This document shows positions 1 through 7,616 of a stretch of DNA of 48,740 nucleotides, in pieces. The notes under the pieces are model-generated. The model worked only from the letters and a program-made list of their open reading frames with translations, was not told where the DNA came from and made no database searches. The stretch is from NCBI GenBank assembly GCA_045531965.1, contig JAZSFA010000130.1, positions 1 through 48,740 on the forward strand, read 5' to 3'. The translations under genes were made by a program, and so were the position numbers. Every line of letters starts with the position of its first letter. Position 1 is the stretch's first letter. Source of the stretch: CAMEON01 sp045531965 (GTDB taxonomy: Bacteria > Bacillota > Clostridia > Oscillospirales > CAG-272).

Positions 1-35
1 GCCAGAGCCGCCCCGCAGGGGCAAACAACAATTTA
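1..35. repeat. Copy of the intergenic repeat, cut by the window edge
   Basis: These 35 bases recur as an exact inverted copy at 564-598 and as an exact direct copy at 1055-1089. The core is a GCCCCTGCGGGGC-type palindrome followed by AACAACAATTTA. The trmL stop codon (33-35) lies inside the repeat. The copy probably continues beyond the left edge of the window, since the other two copies are parts of a 102-base arm. Confidence 0.85.
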
Positions 36-545
36 CATTTGTCTCTCACCCCACACATGGGTGGTCAACTGTCCCTCTACCTGCAATCCGTCGAAATCAT
101 ACTGCCGCAGTACCTCATACACCGCGATGGCCACCGAATTGGAGAGATTCAGCGACCGCAAGTGGTTGCGCATGGGGATCCGCACACAGGCGTCGGGGTG
201 GGCAAAGAGCAGATCCTCGGGAAGTCCCCTTGTCTCCTTGCCGAACATGAGGAAGACCTCCTCGGGGTACTGCACGTCAATGTGTCTGTGCTGTGCCTTG
301 GTGGTGAAGTAGTATACCGCCGCATCGGGGTGTTGGGCATAGAAATCTTCCAGCCCGTCGTAGTAGTGGACGTCCAGCTTGTCCCAGTAGTCCAGCCCCG
401 CCCGCTTCATGCGCTTGTCGTCAATGGTGAAGCCCAAAGGGCGGATGAGGTGGAGGGACGCGCCCGTGGCGGCGCAGGTGCGGGCGATATTGCCCGTGTT
501 CTGGGGGATTTCGGGTTCGTGTAGCACGATATGGATATGTGACAT
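33..545 (-). CDS. trmL: tRNA (cytidine(34)-2'-O)-methyltransferase TrmL
   Basis: A SpoU/SPOUT-family enzyme of 170 residues, near the usual TrmL length (about 155-160), predicted to 2'-O-methylate the wobble nucleotide of tRNA-Leu isoacceptors in the cytoplasm using SAM. The three SPOUT motifs are visible: NTGNIARTC (residues 16-24), FGKETRGLP (101-109) and the knot-forming IPMRNHLRSLNLSNSVAI (123-140). The start at 545 follows AAGGAGCC in the transcript sense. The gene is bracketed by inverted copies of the same 35-bp repeat, so it sits as an island between repeat elements. Function rests on family membership; the motifs are complete. Confidence 0.93.
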   Translation of the reverse strand: MSHIHIVLHEPEIPQNTGNIARTCAATGASLHLIRPLGFTIDDKRMKRAGLDYWDKLDVHYYDGLEDFYAQHPDAAVYYFTTKAQHRHIDVQYPEEVFLMFGKETRGLPEDLLFAHPDACVRIPMRNHLRSLNLSNSVAIAVYEVLRQYDFDGLQVEGQLTTHVWGERQM

Positions 546-563
546 AATGGCTCCTTGGCAATG

Positions 564-1089
564 TAAATTGTTGTTTGCCCCTGCGGGGCGGCTCTGGCTC
601 GGGGATGTTCAACCCCTGCCTGCTTCACGCCTCGAGGGGGAGTTAATCGTATAAATTGTTGTTTATCGGGCTGAAGGAGTGCAGAGGCGGAGCCCCTGCA
701 CCTCACTTAGAAGGCCGGCAGTGCCGAGGGCGGCCGGGAGCGCCTCGGCGCGCGGCGGAAGCCGCAAGAAAGATTTTCGAAAAACATAATTGCTATCAAC
801 TTGATTTTGCAAAAGCAAAAAATCCTTGCTAAAAAAGGAAGTTTTGCTACGCAAAACAATTTTCATTTGATTCAGGGCGCTCAAGGCCGCCCCCGAAACC
901 GCCGGCCTTTTCTCACAGGTTCAGGGGGCTTCGCCCCCTGATCCCCCATCGGCATCCGACACCCGAAAGGTACGGGGGTTACCCCGCTAAACAACAATTT
1001 ATACGATTAACTCCCCCTCGCGGCGTGAAGCCGGCATGGATTGAACATCCCCGAGCCAGAGCCGCCCCGCAGGGGCAAACAACAATTTA
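564..1089. repeat. Inverted repeat element (102-bp arms around about 320 bp)
   Basis: Arms 564-665 and 988-1089 are reverse complements with only a few mismatches, in the stretch around 612-632. Each arm contains the CCCTGCGGGG palindrome, a CGGGGATGTTCAA segment, and AACAACAATTTATACGATTA near the inner end. The 322-bp centre (666-987) is very GC-rich at both ends and AT-rich in the middle, with small hairpins such as CAGGGGGCTTCGCCCCCTG near 922-940. I see no credible ORF and no transposase. The whole 546-1092 gap between trmL and the RsmF-like gene is therefore repeat. It could be a non-autonomous mobile element or a structured intergenic repeat. Confidence 0.75.
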
Positions 1090-1092
1090 AAA

Positions 1093-2556
1093 TCAATAAG
1101 GCTTTCTCAGCCCCTTGGGGTAATGATTTTTCATCATCCCTCCGCTGGCCTTGCCCCAGCCTAGGGCAAAGCCGTCCATGGTGACGAGATGCCACCCCTT
1201 CTCCTCCCGGCAAGGGATCACGTCACCGTGGAGATAGGCCAGGGCAGACGGAAGATCGACAGCAAAGGACTTCTTGGCTTCACGCATATCCAACGCCAAA
1301 GCCAGCGCGTGGGATGGCTCAAAGCGGTCACCCTTGACCGTCCCCAGATGCAATCCGTGGCGCAGAATGCGAAGCCCCTTGGGCGGCGTGGAAAGCTCAT
1401 GGGGGCACAGATAGAGCTGGTCACCAAAGAGACAGGGCACACCGTCCAAAGTCTCTCGGGTCACATCCTTGGAGAATGGTTCAAACAGCTTGTAAGCCTT
1501 GTCTGCCGTCATCTGACCGGTCATCTGACCCTTGCCAAAGTCCTTGCCCTGCCGCTTGGGCTTGCACTTATCCTTGGATTTGATTGCCGGCACGGGCGCG
1601 TCAGCCGACTTGCGCAACAGTGCGGCGAAGTGTCCCTCGCCGTCGGCGTGATGTGGGAACAGACGAACGGTCTTTCGGAGCGCGTCAGCGTAAGACTCAC
1701 CGCCCTCCACCCAATCGGGATTGCCTCGGTCAATGAGTCCCCGTTCGATGCAGGCAAGCACCGCGGGATTCACAGGCTCCACTACCTCAAATTCGGGATG
1801 GGACGTGAGAAAATCCAGGATCACACCCTCGTTCTCCTCGGGGGCAAAGGTGCAGGTGGAATAGGTCAGATAGCCGTCGGGGGTAAGCATCTCGGCGGCA
1901 GACGCTAAAATCTCCTTCTGCCGTGCGGCGCAAAGATCCACGTTGTCTTGGCTCCACATGGTCAGGGCTTGTTCCTCTTTTCGGAACATCCCCTCGCCTG
2001 AGCAGGGCGCATCCACCACGATCTTGTCAAAGAAGGCAGGGAAGTGACCCACCAGCTCGTGGGGGGCGTGGTTGGTCACCACGGCATTTTTGATGCCCAT
2101 GCGCTCGATATTCTGGGACAGGATTGAAGCGCGCTGGGGGTGGATCTCGTTGGCAACAAGCAGTCCTTTACCGCCCAGAGCGGCGGCCAATTGGGTGGAC
2201 TTGCCACCCGGCGCGGCGCAGAGATCCAGCACCTTGTCCCCCGGCGCGGGAGGGCAAAGGGAGGCGGGGATCATGGCGCTGGCTTCCTGGATGTAGTAAG
2301 CGCCCGCCTCGTGATAAGGATGCTTGCCCGGACGCAATTCGGCGTCGGGATCGTAATAATATCCGTCAGCCGCCCACGGGACAGGCTGTCCAAGGCAGGG
2401 GAGCAAGGGCTTATCCGTATCGGCATGCCCAACGTTTTTCATAGGATTTAACCGCAGGGCAGGGGTGTTGGGGCGATCGTAAGCGGCAAGAAACGCTTCA
2501 AAATCGTCACCCAGCATGGCTTTCATGCGCGCGGCAAAGGCTTCGGGTAAAATCAT
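1093..2556 (-). CDS. RsmF/NOP2-type rRNA cytosine-C5 methyltransferase
   Basis: A 487-residue NOL1/NOP2/Sun-family m5C methyltransferase acting on rRNA with SAM. Motif I DLCAAPGGKS (111-120) binds SAM. Motif IV DAPCSGEGMF (182-191) carries the product-release Cys185. Motif VI YSTCTFAPEEN (232-242) carries the nucleophile Cys235. The C-terminal half (about 300-487) matches the PUA-like tail layout of Bacillota RsmF homologues. A linker at about 335-360 is rich in Lys and Gly. The start codon overlaps the stop of the upstream ASCH gene as ATGA, so translation is probably coupled. The exact target cytosine cannot be told; in this branch the family is called RsmF-like. Confidence 0.9.
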   Translation of the reverse strand: MILPEAFAARMKAMLGDDFEAFLAAYDRPNTPALRLNPMKNVGHADTDKPLLPCLGQPVPWAADGYYYDPDAELRPGKHPYHEAGAYYIQEASAMIPASLCPPAPGDKVLDLCAAPGGKSTQLAAALGGKGLLVANEIHPQRASILSQNIERMGIKNAVVTNHAPHELVGHFPAFFDKIVVDAPCSGEGMFRKEEQALTMWSQDNVDLCAARQKEILASAAEMLTPDGYLTYSTCTFAPEENEGVILDFLTSHPEFEVVEPVNPAVLACIERGLIDRGNPDWVEGGESYADALRKTVRLFPHHADGEGHFAALLRKSADAPVPAIKSKDKCKPKRQGKDFGKGQMTGQMTADKAYKLFEPFSKDVTRETLDGVPCLFGDQLYLCPHELSTPPKGLRILRHGLHLGTVKGDRFEPSHALALALDMREAKKSFAVDLPSALAYLHGDVIPCREEKGWHLVTMDGFALGWGKASGGMMKNHYPKGLRKPY

Positions 2557-3143
2557 ACGTCTATCCTTTTGATCTCAATAGCCAAAGTGCCATATTTCTT
2601 GATCTCAACTTCATCGTAATACTGACTCATGTCGCGGGGATCAGCCGTCTCCCCTTCGCTATAGCCCATGGCGGTGGGATTTTCAGCCGCGTACAAAGCT
2701 TTAAAATCGGCGTATTTTCTAAGACCTGTTACCTCTGCGCGGATGGTCTCTTCCGTCTCTGTCTGAACGAAAAAGATGATATCACCGACCTTGATTTTTT
2801 GACGCTTTTCATCATACAAGCGCAGCTCTACCGTCTTTTTGCCGCTTTGAATGGCGTCGAAGGGGATGGGCCTCAGTTTCATGGCGTGATCGGCTTCCTT
2901 CTTTTCCTCAAGTCGGACAGCTTCCCCGGTTTCAGCATAGCAGAGGATGGGGAAACGGACAATGACGTCTTGATGGAAAATGTCAACAAAGCATATGCTG
3001 TTTTCCATGATCTCCACACCTGTGCCGTGCGTGTCTACAAATCCGAAGGTCTCTTTTAACTGTTGTTGCTCGTTTCTTCCCGTGGAAAAGACGCAAGACA
3101 TGATCTCACCGTATCCATTAACGTATACCAATTTCTTATTCAT
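2553..3143 (-). CDS. ASCH domain protein
   Basis: A 196-residue protein. Its second half (about 86-196) is an ASCH domain, a PUA-related fold thought to bind RNA, recognised by KLRPIPFDAIQSGKKTVELR-type sequence followed by the KVGDIIFF strand. The first 80 residues form a separate, unassigned part with mixed beta character. It is transcribed ahead of the RsmF-like methyltransferase and overlaps it by four bases, which suggests a shared role in RNA handling; that is inference. The ATG follows AAAGGAGAATCAAA, a good ribosome binding site. ASCH proteins have few characterised members, so substrate and function are open. Confidence 0.85.
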   Translation of the reverse strand: MNKKLVYVNGYGEIMSCVFSTGRNEQQQLKETFGFVDTHGTGVEIMENSICFVDIFHQDVIVRFPILCYAETGEAVRLEEKKEADHAMKLRPIPFDAIQSGKKTVELRLYDEKRQKIKVGDIIFFVQTETEETIRAEVTGLRKYADFKALYAAENPTAMGYSEGETADPRDMSQYYDEVEIKKYGTLAIEIKRIDV

Positions 3144-3207
3144 TTTGATTCTCCTTTATAGAGTTTTTTGATTATTCAAACATTTCCGCCGCCACAACGA
3201 TAATTAT

Positions 3208-3873
3208 TTAATTGCCTGCCATCCAAATGATCAAAAAGACCAGCACGCTGACGCACAAGAACCCGACGGTAATACCCCATACTAACCGATTGGAGCGCTT
3301 TTGGTAGGCTTTATAAGCCTCCGTATGCTTCATGGCTTCGGTGGGAAAGGGACGGGGAGCCGAGGGAATCCCCAACTCGCGGAGCCGCTTTTCCAGGGTG
3401 TCCACGCCCACGTCGGTATGGTCAAAACCAAAAAGCGGGATGCCGTTTTCATCAAAACCGCTCAGAAAGCCCTCGGCGTAGGCTGACAGATAGGCGATCT
3501 TTGAGAAGGGAATCATGCGGTTCTTGCCGAACAGCCTGACCAGCAGAAGGTGATCATCAGCAACGACACAGTAGTTGAAGCGGGCGTAAAAGTAACCGAA
3601 AAGAGATATGGCGGCAAAGAAGCCGAGAACACCCAAACCGATGAAAAGTCCCAAAGGATTCGGCTCGAAAAAGGCATACAGGGCTAAGGCAACCATGCCG
3701 GCGACGGTTATAACAAAAAATATGATGAAAAAGATGCGTACCGCCCGAGCGGCTTGTACGCGAAACTCCCCGGGGTCGGCGTACTTTCTGTCTTCCCTTT
3801 GGATGAAGACACCCATCACCGCCCATACCAATAAAAACAGGAGCGGGAAAAAAAGTGCAAACAACGCCTCCAT
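3208..3873 (-). CDS. Four-TM membrane protein of unknown function
   Basis: I place the start at the ATG at 3873 (221 residues), because GGAGG lies 8-9 bases upstream. An earlier in-frame ATG at 3918 would overlap the upstream gene and lacks a ribosome binding site. The hydrophobic segments are an N-terminal helix (about 1-24), a pair in the middle (about 46-70 and 77-102) and a C-terminal helix (about 193-218). The soluble part between helices 3 and 4 contains a beta-rich stretch ending in KNRMIPFSKIAYL, which resembles the PH-like YcxB/DUF layout of other Clostridia membrane proteins, but I do not recognise a named family. It lies just downstream of the TIM-barrel isomerase, on the same strand. 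Confidence 0.7.
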   Translation of the reverse strand: MEALFALFFPLLFLLVWAVMGVFIQREDRKYADPGEFRVQAARAVRIFFIIFFVITVAGMVALALYAFFEPNPLGLFIGLGVLGFFAAISLFGYFYARFNYCVVADDHLLLVRLFGKNRMIPFSKIAYLSAYAEGFLSGFDENGIPLFGFDHTDVGVDTLEKRLRELGIPSAPRPFPTEAMKHTEAYKAYQKRSNRLVWGITVGFLCVSVLVFLIIWMAGN

Positions 3874-3904
3874 TTGTGTTGTCCTCCGTACCCAAAATGA
3901 TGGA

Positions 3905-4777
3905 TTAACGCCCTTCAAACAGTTCGATCAACCTCCGCCCTACGACCTCAGCCATTTTCAACGCGTGAGGCACAGCTTCGTCAGGCAGATTTTGATAGTA
4001 TTTGTAGATCTCAAAGGTTAGATCCCCCGCGTATCCTGTCTCTCGCAGAGCTTTCATGATCTCCGTCCAATGATACTGACCGAGAAAGGGCAGATTATGC
4101 CGATCCTCAATGTAGTCTCCGTCCTGAAAATGAACGGCGCCAAGCACACCCGCATCCATGGCGCGTACAAAGTCCTCAGGCTCATACCCCACCATGGCGG
4201 CGTGACCCATATCCAGACAGGCCGTGAACCAAGGGGAATCCAGTTCGCGCACCACACGAGAAAGGGTATCCGGACGATTCAGGCGTCCTGAATACACGAA
4301 TCTCTCCTTATGGCGTACGAAAAGATTCTCTACTGCAATACGGATGCCGAAATGCTGGGCATAGGGTAGCAAGGAGCGATAATAGGTCATGGCATATGCA
4401 TGGGTTGACTCGATGTCCTCGGTCAGCTTGTAAGGCATGGCAACGCTGTGCACCACGATTTGATCAGCGCCAAGAATGGAAGCTACCTCTATAGCACGGG
4501 TCACGTTGCGAAAATCAGGATAGGACTGATCGAAGGGCTGACCGTATTTCATGTCAAATGGGGCATGGGCTTGATTGCAGAAAAGTCCCAAACTGTCTAA
4601 ATGAGCGCGGAGGGTATGGGCATACTCTCGGTAACCATCCTCCAAGGCATAAGCCTGCTCCTTCCAGTAGTAGCAGGAATAGTCTATACAGTCAAATCCT
4701 GCCTCGCGGATAAGCCGGGCTGCTTCAAAGTCGCCGTATCGGCGGCGCAGACCGTAGGTCTCCATGGAAAGTCTCAT
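3905..4777 (-). CDS. Sugar phosphate isomerase/epimerase-like TIM barrel
   Basis: 290 residues of the AP-endonuclease-2/xylose-isomerase-like TIM-barrel superfamily (the COG1082 type). The expected metal-site landmarks are in order: a QAHAPFD segment after strand 3, VVHSV, RIAVENLF, CLDMGHA, AVHFQDGD and the final LTFEIY. Members isomerise or epimerise sugars or polyols, or act on inositol-type substrates; the substrate here cannot be read from sequence. AAGGAGAAC precedes the ATG. It lies 46 bases downstream of the SGNH hydrolase gene, so the two are probably cotranscribed. Given the glycan locus nearby, a role in sugar catabolism is plausible. Confidence 0.82.
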   Translation of the reverse strand: MRLSMETYGLRRRYGDFEAARLIREAGFDCIDYSCYYWKEQAYALEDGYREYAHTLRAHLDSLGLFCNQAHAPFDMKYGQPFDQSYPDFRNVTRAIEVASILGADQIVVHSVAMPYKLTEDIESTHAYAMTYYRSLLPYAQHFGIRIAVENLFVRHKERFVYSGRLNRPDTLSRVVRELDSPWFTACLDMGHAAMVGYEPEDFVRAMDAGVLGAVHFQDGDYIEDRHNLPFLGQYHWTEIMKALRETGYAGDLTFEIYKYYQNLPDEAVPHALKMAEVVGRRLIELFEGR

Positions 4778-4823
4778 AATGTTCTCCTTATTTATCGGTG
4801 AATAGGATGCAGTCGAACGTTAC

Positions 4824-5498
4824 TTAGACCACCTCGTCAACGATAGATGCCAACTTGGCAGTCACCACACTGTCCAACTTCAGGGCCGACAGCTCATGGG
4901 GCATCTCTCCGAAAACCGTCTTGTAGTGGGAAAGAGCCGCCACACAGCTGCCGGCATAGGAGGGATGGGACTTGTCGGGATCGTACAGGTCGATTTCGGG
5001 GACGGTCTCCACCGCCTTGGCAAAGCACATACCCACGGGGGATACCTCGCCGTGGATCAGATCGGCGGCCTTGCAGTAAGCGTCGTACAAGCCTTTAGTC
5101 ATGGACTCACGTGTCCAACCGAAATAGGCAAGATCCTCGCTGCCGTCCATGCGTCCCCAGGTGGCGTACATGACCGTGCGGTCAGCACCCACGATGGAGG
5201 AAAGCCCTACCGCCCCGGCAAAGAACAGCTCGGGATTGTGGTAAGGCAGGCAGGACTGCTCCTGCAAAATCAGCACGTCATATTTTACCTCATCGAGCAG
5301 CTGGGCGATACGAACGGCCAACCCGTCGGTGGGATGGAGCTTTTCGTGAGCATCGTCCAGACATTCGTGCAGCTCACGACCGCCGGCGGTCACTGAATCC
5401 ACGCGGACGTCATGGCCGTTCTGATGGCAGAGGTCATTGAAAAGGGCAGGAAGATCAAAGAAATAAGTATAGCTGTTGCCGATAAACAGGATGTTCAT
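4824..5498 (-). CDS. SGNH-fold hydrolase, cytoplasmic
   Basis: 224 residues with no signal peptide. The block-I motif FIGNSYT (residues 6-12) puts the nucleophile Ser at position 9, and a DKSHPS segment near residue 180 supplies the Asp-x-x-His pair of the catalytic triad. A central ILQEQS segment fits the block-III oxyanion region with Gln in place of the usual Asn. The family includes esterases, deacetylases and DUF4886-type proteins; the substrate cannot be assigned. The AAAGGACC before the ATG is a fair ribosome binding site. It is the first intact gene downstream of the mobile-element debris. Confidence 0.8.
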   Translation of the reverse strand: MNILFIGNSYTYFFDLPALFNDLCHQNGHDVRVDSVTAGGRELHECLDDAHEKLHPTDGLAVRIAQLLDEVKYDVLILQEQSCLPYHNPELFFAGAVGLSSIVGADRTVMYATWGRMDGSEDLAYFGWTRESMTKGLYDAYCKAADLIHGEVSPVGMCFAKAVETVPEIDLYDPDKSHPSYAGSCVAALSHYKTVFGEMPHELSALKLDSVVTAKLASIVDEVV

Positions 5499-5512
5499 GG
5501 TGTGGGTCCTTT

Positions 5513-5656
5513 CTACGAAATATTATTCAGGGGTTGATGAAGAACGAACAATTTGATTGACGTAAACAGAACAACCTTTAATTTTTCGCACAAGTCGGAG
5601 ATTTGGAGGGCAAATTCTATGGCATCTTCGCGGAGTCGGTTTTTATTATCGTTCAT
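5513..5656 (-). pseudogene. Truncated four-helix-bundle (S23/Avd-like) protein
   Basis: An ATG at 5656, preceded by GAAAGGAC, opens a 47-codon frame. The first half, with REDAIEFALQISDLCEKLK, resembles the N-terminal helix of the four-helix-bundle proteins related to 23S rRNA intervening-sequence proteins and Avd, which are normally about 115-125 residues. After that the match is lost, and the frame stops at 5513. I read it as a gene reduced by an internal deletion. It lies directly downstream of the hairpin array (about 5680-5915) in the same orientation, a pairing I expect for this protein type. The family call rests on one short segment. Confidence 0.5.
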
Positions 5657-5679
5657 TTGAAAAAAGTCCTTTCTTTTTG

Positions 5680-5915
5680 TCGATATGTTGCTTCGCAACT
5701 CGATATTTGCTCGCATTGCGAGCAATCGATATATGCTCACTTCGTTCGCATTCGATATGTTGCCTACGGCAACGAGAGTCGACTGCGCCGCTGTTGTTAC
5801 TTATCTCGCGTTGCCCGTTGGGCAACGCATATCGAGTCGCAGACATATCGAGCGACGCGTCAGCGGCGCATATCGACGTCGAGTCGTCGTGTGAGACACA
5901 CGACGGACTCGACTG
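5680..5915. repeat. Array of short hairpins spaced by TCGATAT
   Basis: Successive palindromes are separated by copies of TCGATAT or CATATCGA: GTTGC-ttc-GCAAC; TTGCTCGC-att-GCGAGCAA; GTTGCC-tac-GGCAAC; GCGTTGCCC-gtt-GGGCAACGC. A longer-range stem pairs TGCGCCGCTG near 5783-5793 with CAGCGGCGCA near 5861-5870. The last hairpin (about 5878-5912) has arms of about 16 bases with one mismatch around an AGA loop. Stems differ in sequence but spacers are constant. The array therefore looks like repeated structure rather than repeated sequence. It lies between the recombinase pseudogene and the broken four-helix-bundle gene. Confidence 0.8.
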
Positions 5916-7102
5916 TTGTCCCTAATTCCAAGGGGTATTCCGTCACATTCTTCCCATCAACAGGAATAGGGAAGTTGAAGACAATTTTCTTTATCTGACA
6001 ACCGTCTTTTCGCTTTTCAGGATAGATTTCAATCCGCTCTACAAAGGCTCGTATCAAGTCTTTTTGTTCAACTTCTGTGGCGAAATAATAAACCTGATCG
6101 AAAGCAAGCAGAAGTTTGAGCTTTGGAGACATTACCGTACATACTTTTGCCACATACGGGACATTTCAAAATGCCGGACAGGATATGAGCGTGATGGAAG
6201 TCGCTGACTTTTCTCAACCGCATCGCACTCTTTTTTCGTTTGTCTTGAGCAAGATGCCAATCCTCCTCTGAAACGATTGCTTCGTGCTGACCGTCGTAAA
6301 TAGGGAACTCGGATTGCTCCACGATGTGCATTTCGTTTCGAGTCCCTTGCTTTTTGACGGTTTTTCTTCTGCCATAAGCGATCTTACCCATGTAAACCGG
6401 ATTATCCAATACGTCCTGAACGAAGGTGGTAGAAAAGCCGGGGATCGTATTGTTTTGTCGGAGCTTTTTCACGAAACCGCTTCGGTTCAAGTATTTGGTT
6501 ATGGCGACGATTCCCTCAGTAGTATGGATAAAACGATCGTAGATTGTACGAATGACATCCACTTCGTCTTCCGCGATGAGAAGCTCGCCATTTTCCAACT
6601 TGTATCCGTATGGTGCGAAACCACCGTTCCACTTGCCTTCACGTGCCTTCTGCTCACGTCCTGCCATGGTCTGCGCACGGATATTCTCTCGCTCGATTTC
6701 TGCGACTGCGGAGAGCACTGAGATCATCAGCTTGCCCGCTTCCTTGGAACTGTCAATCCCATCTTCAACGCAAATCAGATTGACACCAAAATCCTGCATG
6801 AGCTGTAGAGAATTCAAAACATCTGCCGCGTTTCTGCCAAAACGGGATAGCTTGAAAACCAGAACGTAGGAAACGCCACCCTTTTGGTTTTGAATATCAT
6901 TCAGCATTCGTCGGAAATCTGCTCGCCCCTGAATGTTCTTTCCGGAAAATCCTTCGTCGGAATATTCGCCGGCTATGACCATATCCTCGTAGGCGGCATA
7001 TTTACGAAGTTTGTCTCGCTGGGCATCCAGACTGTAACCCTCTACCTGTATGGAGGTAGACACTTGGGTATACAAATAACATTTTGTAGTTTTCTTTTTC
7101 AT
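5860..7102 (-). pseudogene. Large serine recombinase with internal deletion
   Basis: The N-terminal part (7102 down to about 6100) encodes a resolvase catalytic domain, a recombinase domain and the start of a zinc ribbon (CPVCGKSMYG). The frame then runs into unrelated codons and stops at 6068. A second frame (about 6120 to 5860) encodes the normal C-terminal end, with LIRAFVERIEIYPEKRKDG and a terminal TTVESVV. The rest of the zinc ribbon and the coiled coil are missing, so a deletion plus frameshift killed the gene. The ATG at 7102 is preferred to a GTG at 7111 because of AAAGGAT spacing. The catalytic motif reads YTQVST: Ser15 is present but the expected catalytic Arg is Gln13. Confidence 0.85.
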
Positions 7103-7145
7103 AATTGACACATCCTTTCATATTTCGTGTTATATATACAAAAAG

Positions 7146-7193
7146 ATACGTCACGCATTATTATAGCATAGCCACAACAAATACGCAACGTAT
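7146..7193 (-). promoter_or_regulatory. Recombinase promoter with paired near-palindromes
   Basis: Read on the minus strand, TTGCGT (7183-7188) and TATAAT (7160-7165) are separated by 17 bases. A 13-base near-palindrome ATACGTTGCGTAT (7181-7193) covers the -35 box, and a relative ATGCGTGACGTAT (7146-7158) lies just downstream of the -10; they agree at 10 of 13 positions. This is the layout of a repressor-controlled promoter. The binding protein is unknown. Confidence 0.6.
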
Positions 7194-7237
7194 ATTTAGT
7201 AAATTTTTTAAGTTCTACCATTCTGAAATGATTTTTC

Positions 7238-7393
7238 CTACTTGCCATCCTTGTATATGCCCGCTATGTGCGCAGACTCTTTTTCCATTCTTTCCAGTAT
7301 CTGTGGTCCGTACTTTAAGATTAGTTTTGTCATAACGTCTATGCAACGTTCAAAGGCCGCATTGTGCTTGGGATCGTCATAGTATTTGGTCAA
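7238..7393 (-). CDS. Small recombinase-associated ORF, TTG start
   Basis: A 51-codon frame begins with TTG at 7393, preceded by GGAGGAGGT at the right spacing, and ends with TAG at 7238. The product begins with TKYYDDPKHNAAFERCIDVM and ends with a charged helix (YGPQILERMEKE). As far as I can recall, short proteins of this type accompany serine recombinase genes in Clostridia mobile elements; I know no function. An ATG seven bases upstream is out of frame and gives only seven codons, so TTG is the start. It is short enough to be missed by length-limited gene callers. Confidence 0.6.
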   Translation of the reverse strand: MTKYYDDPKHNAAFERCIDVMTKLILKYGPQILERMEKESAHIAGIYKDGK

Positions 7394-7507
7394 TAGGCAT
7401 TACCTCCTCCACATTTAGATTTTACCGGTGAAACATGAGTATTCAGTTCATGTTCCGTACCGTGTGTTTATCATAGCAGATTTGGCGGAGAAATGTAAGA
7501 AAGTTTT

Positions 7508-7582
7508 CCCCAACTCTTTCAGAAACTTTTAGTACAAAGTTGTATGAAGCAAAACTTTATCCCAACTTTACCCCAACTTTTC
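7508..7582. repeat. Iteron-like CCCAACTTT repeats
   Basis: Variants of (C)CCCAACTTT recur within about 75 bases: near 7508-7520, 7523-7530, 7552-7560, 7561-7570 and 7571-7582, the last two in tandem. One inverted copy (ACAAAGTTGT) lies at about 7535-7544. Such clusters occur at plasmid or element origins and at protein-binding sites. Nothing else in the neighbourhood indicates a replication gene, so function is open. Confidence 0.5.
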
Positions 7583-7616
7583 CTGTACCTTCATTCACTC
7601 TTTATACCTTCCTGCC

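Noticed and set aside
663..884. A 73-codon minus-strand frame in the repeat centre
   Set aside because: It spans a GC-rich to AT-rich transition in repeat DNA, lacks a ribosome binding site and has no family features.
564..1089. The inverted repeat as an insertion sequence
   Set aside because: The centre has no ORF of transposase size and no recognisable transposase motif, and no target duplication is evident.
5680..5915. The hairpin array as a CRISPR array
   Set aside because: There are no identical repeats of 23-47 bases with unique spacers; the constant part is only about 7 bases and the variable parts are palindromes. No cas genes are nearby.
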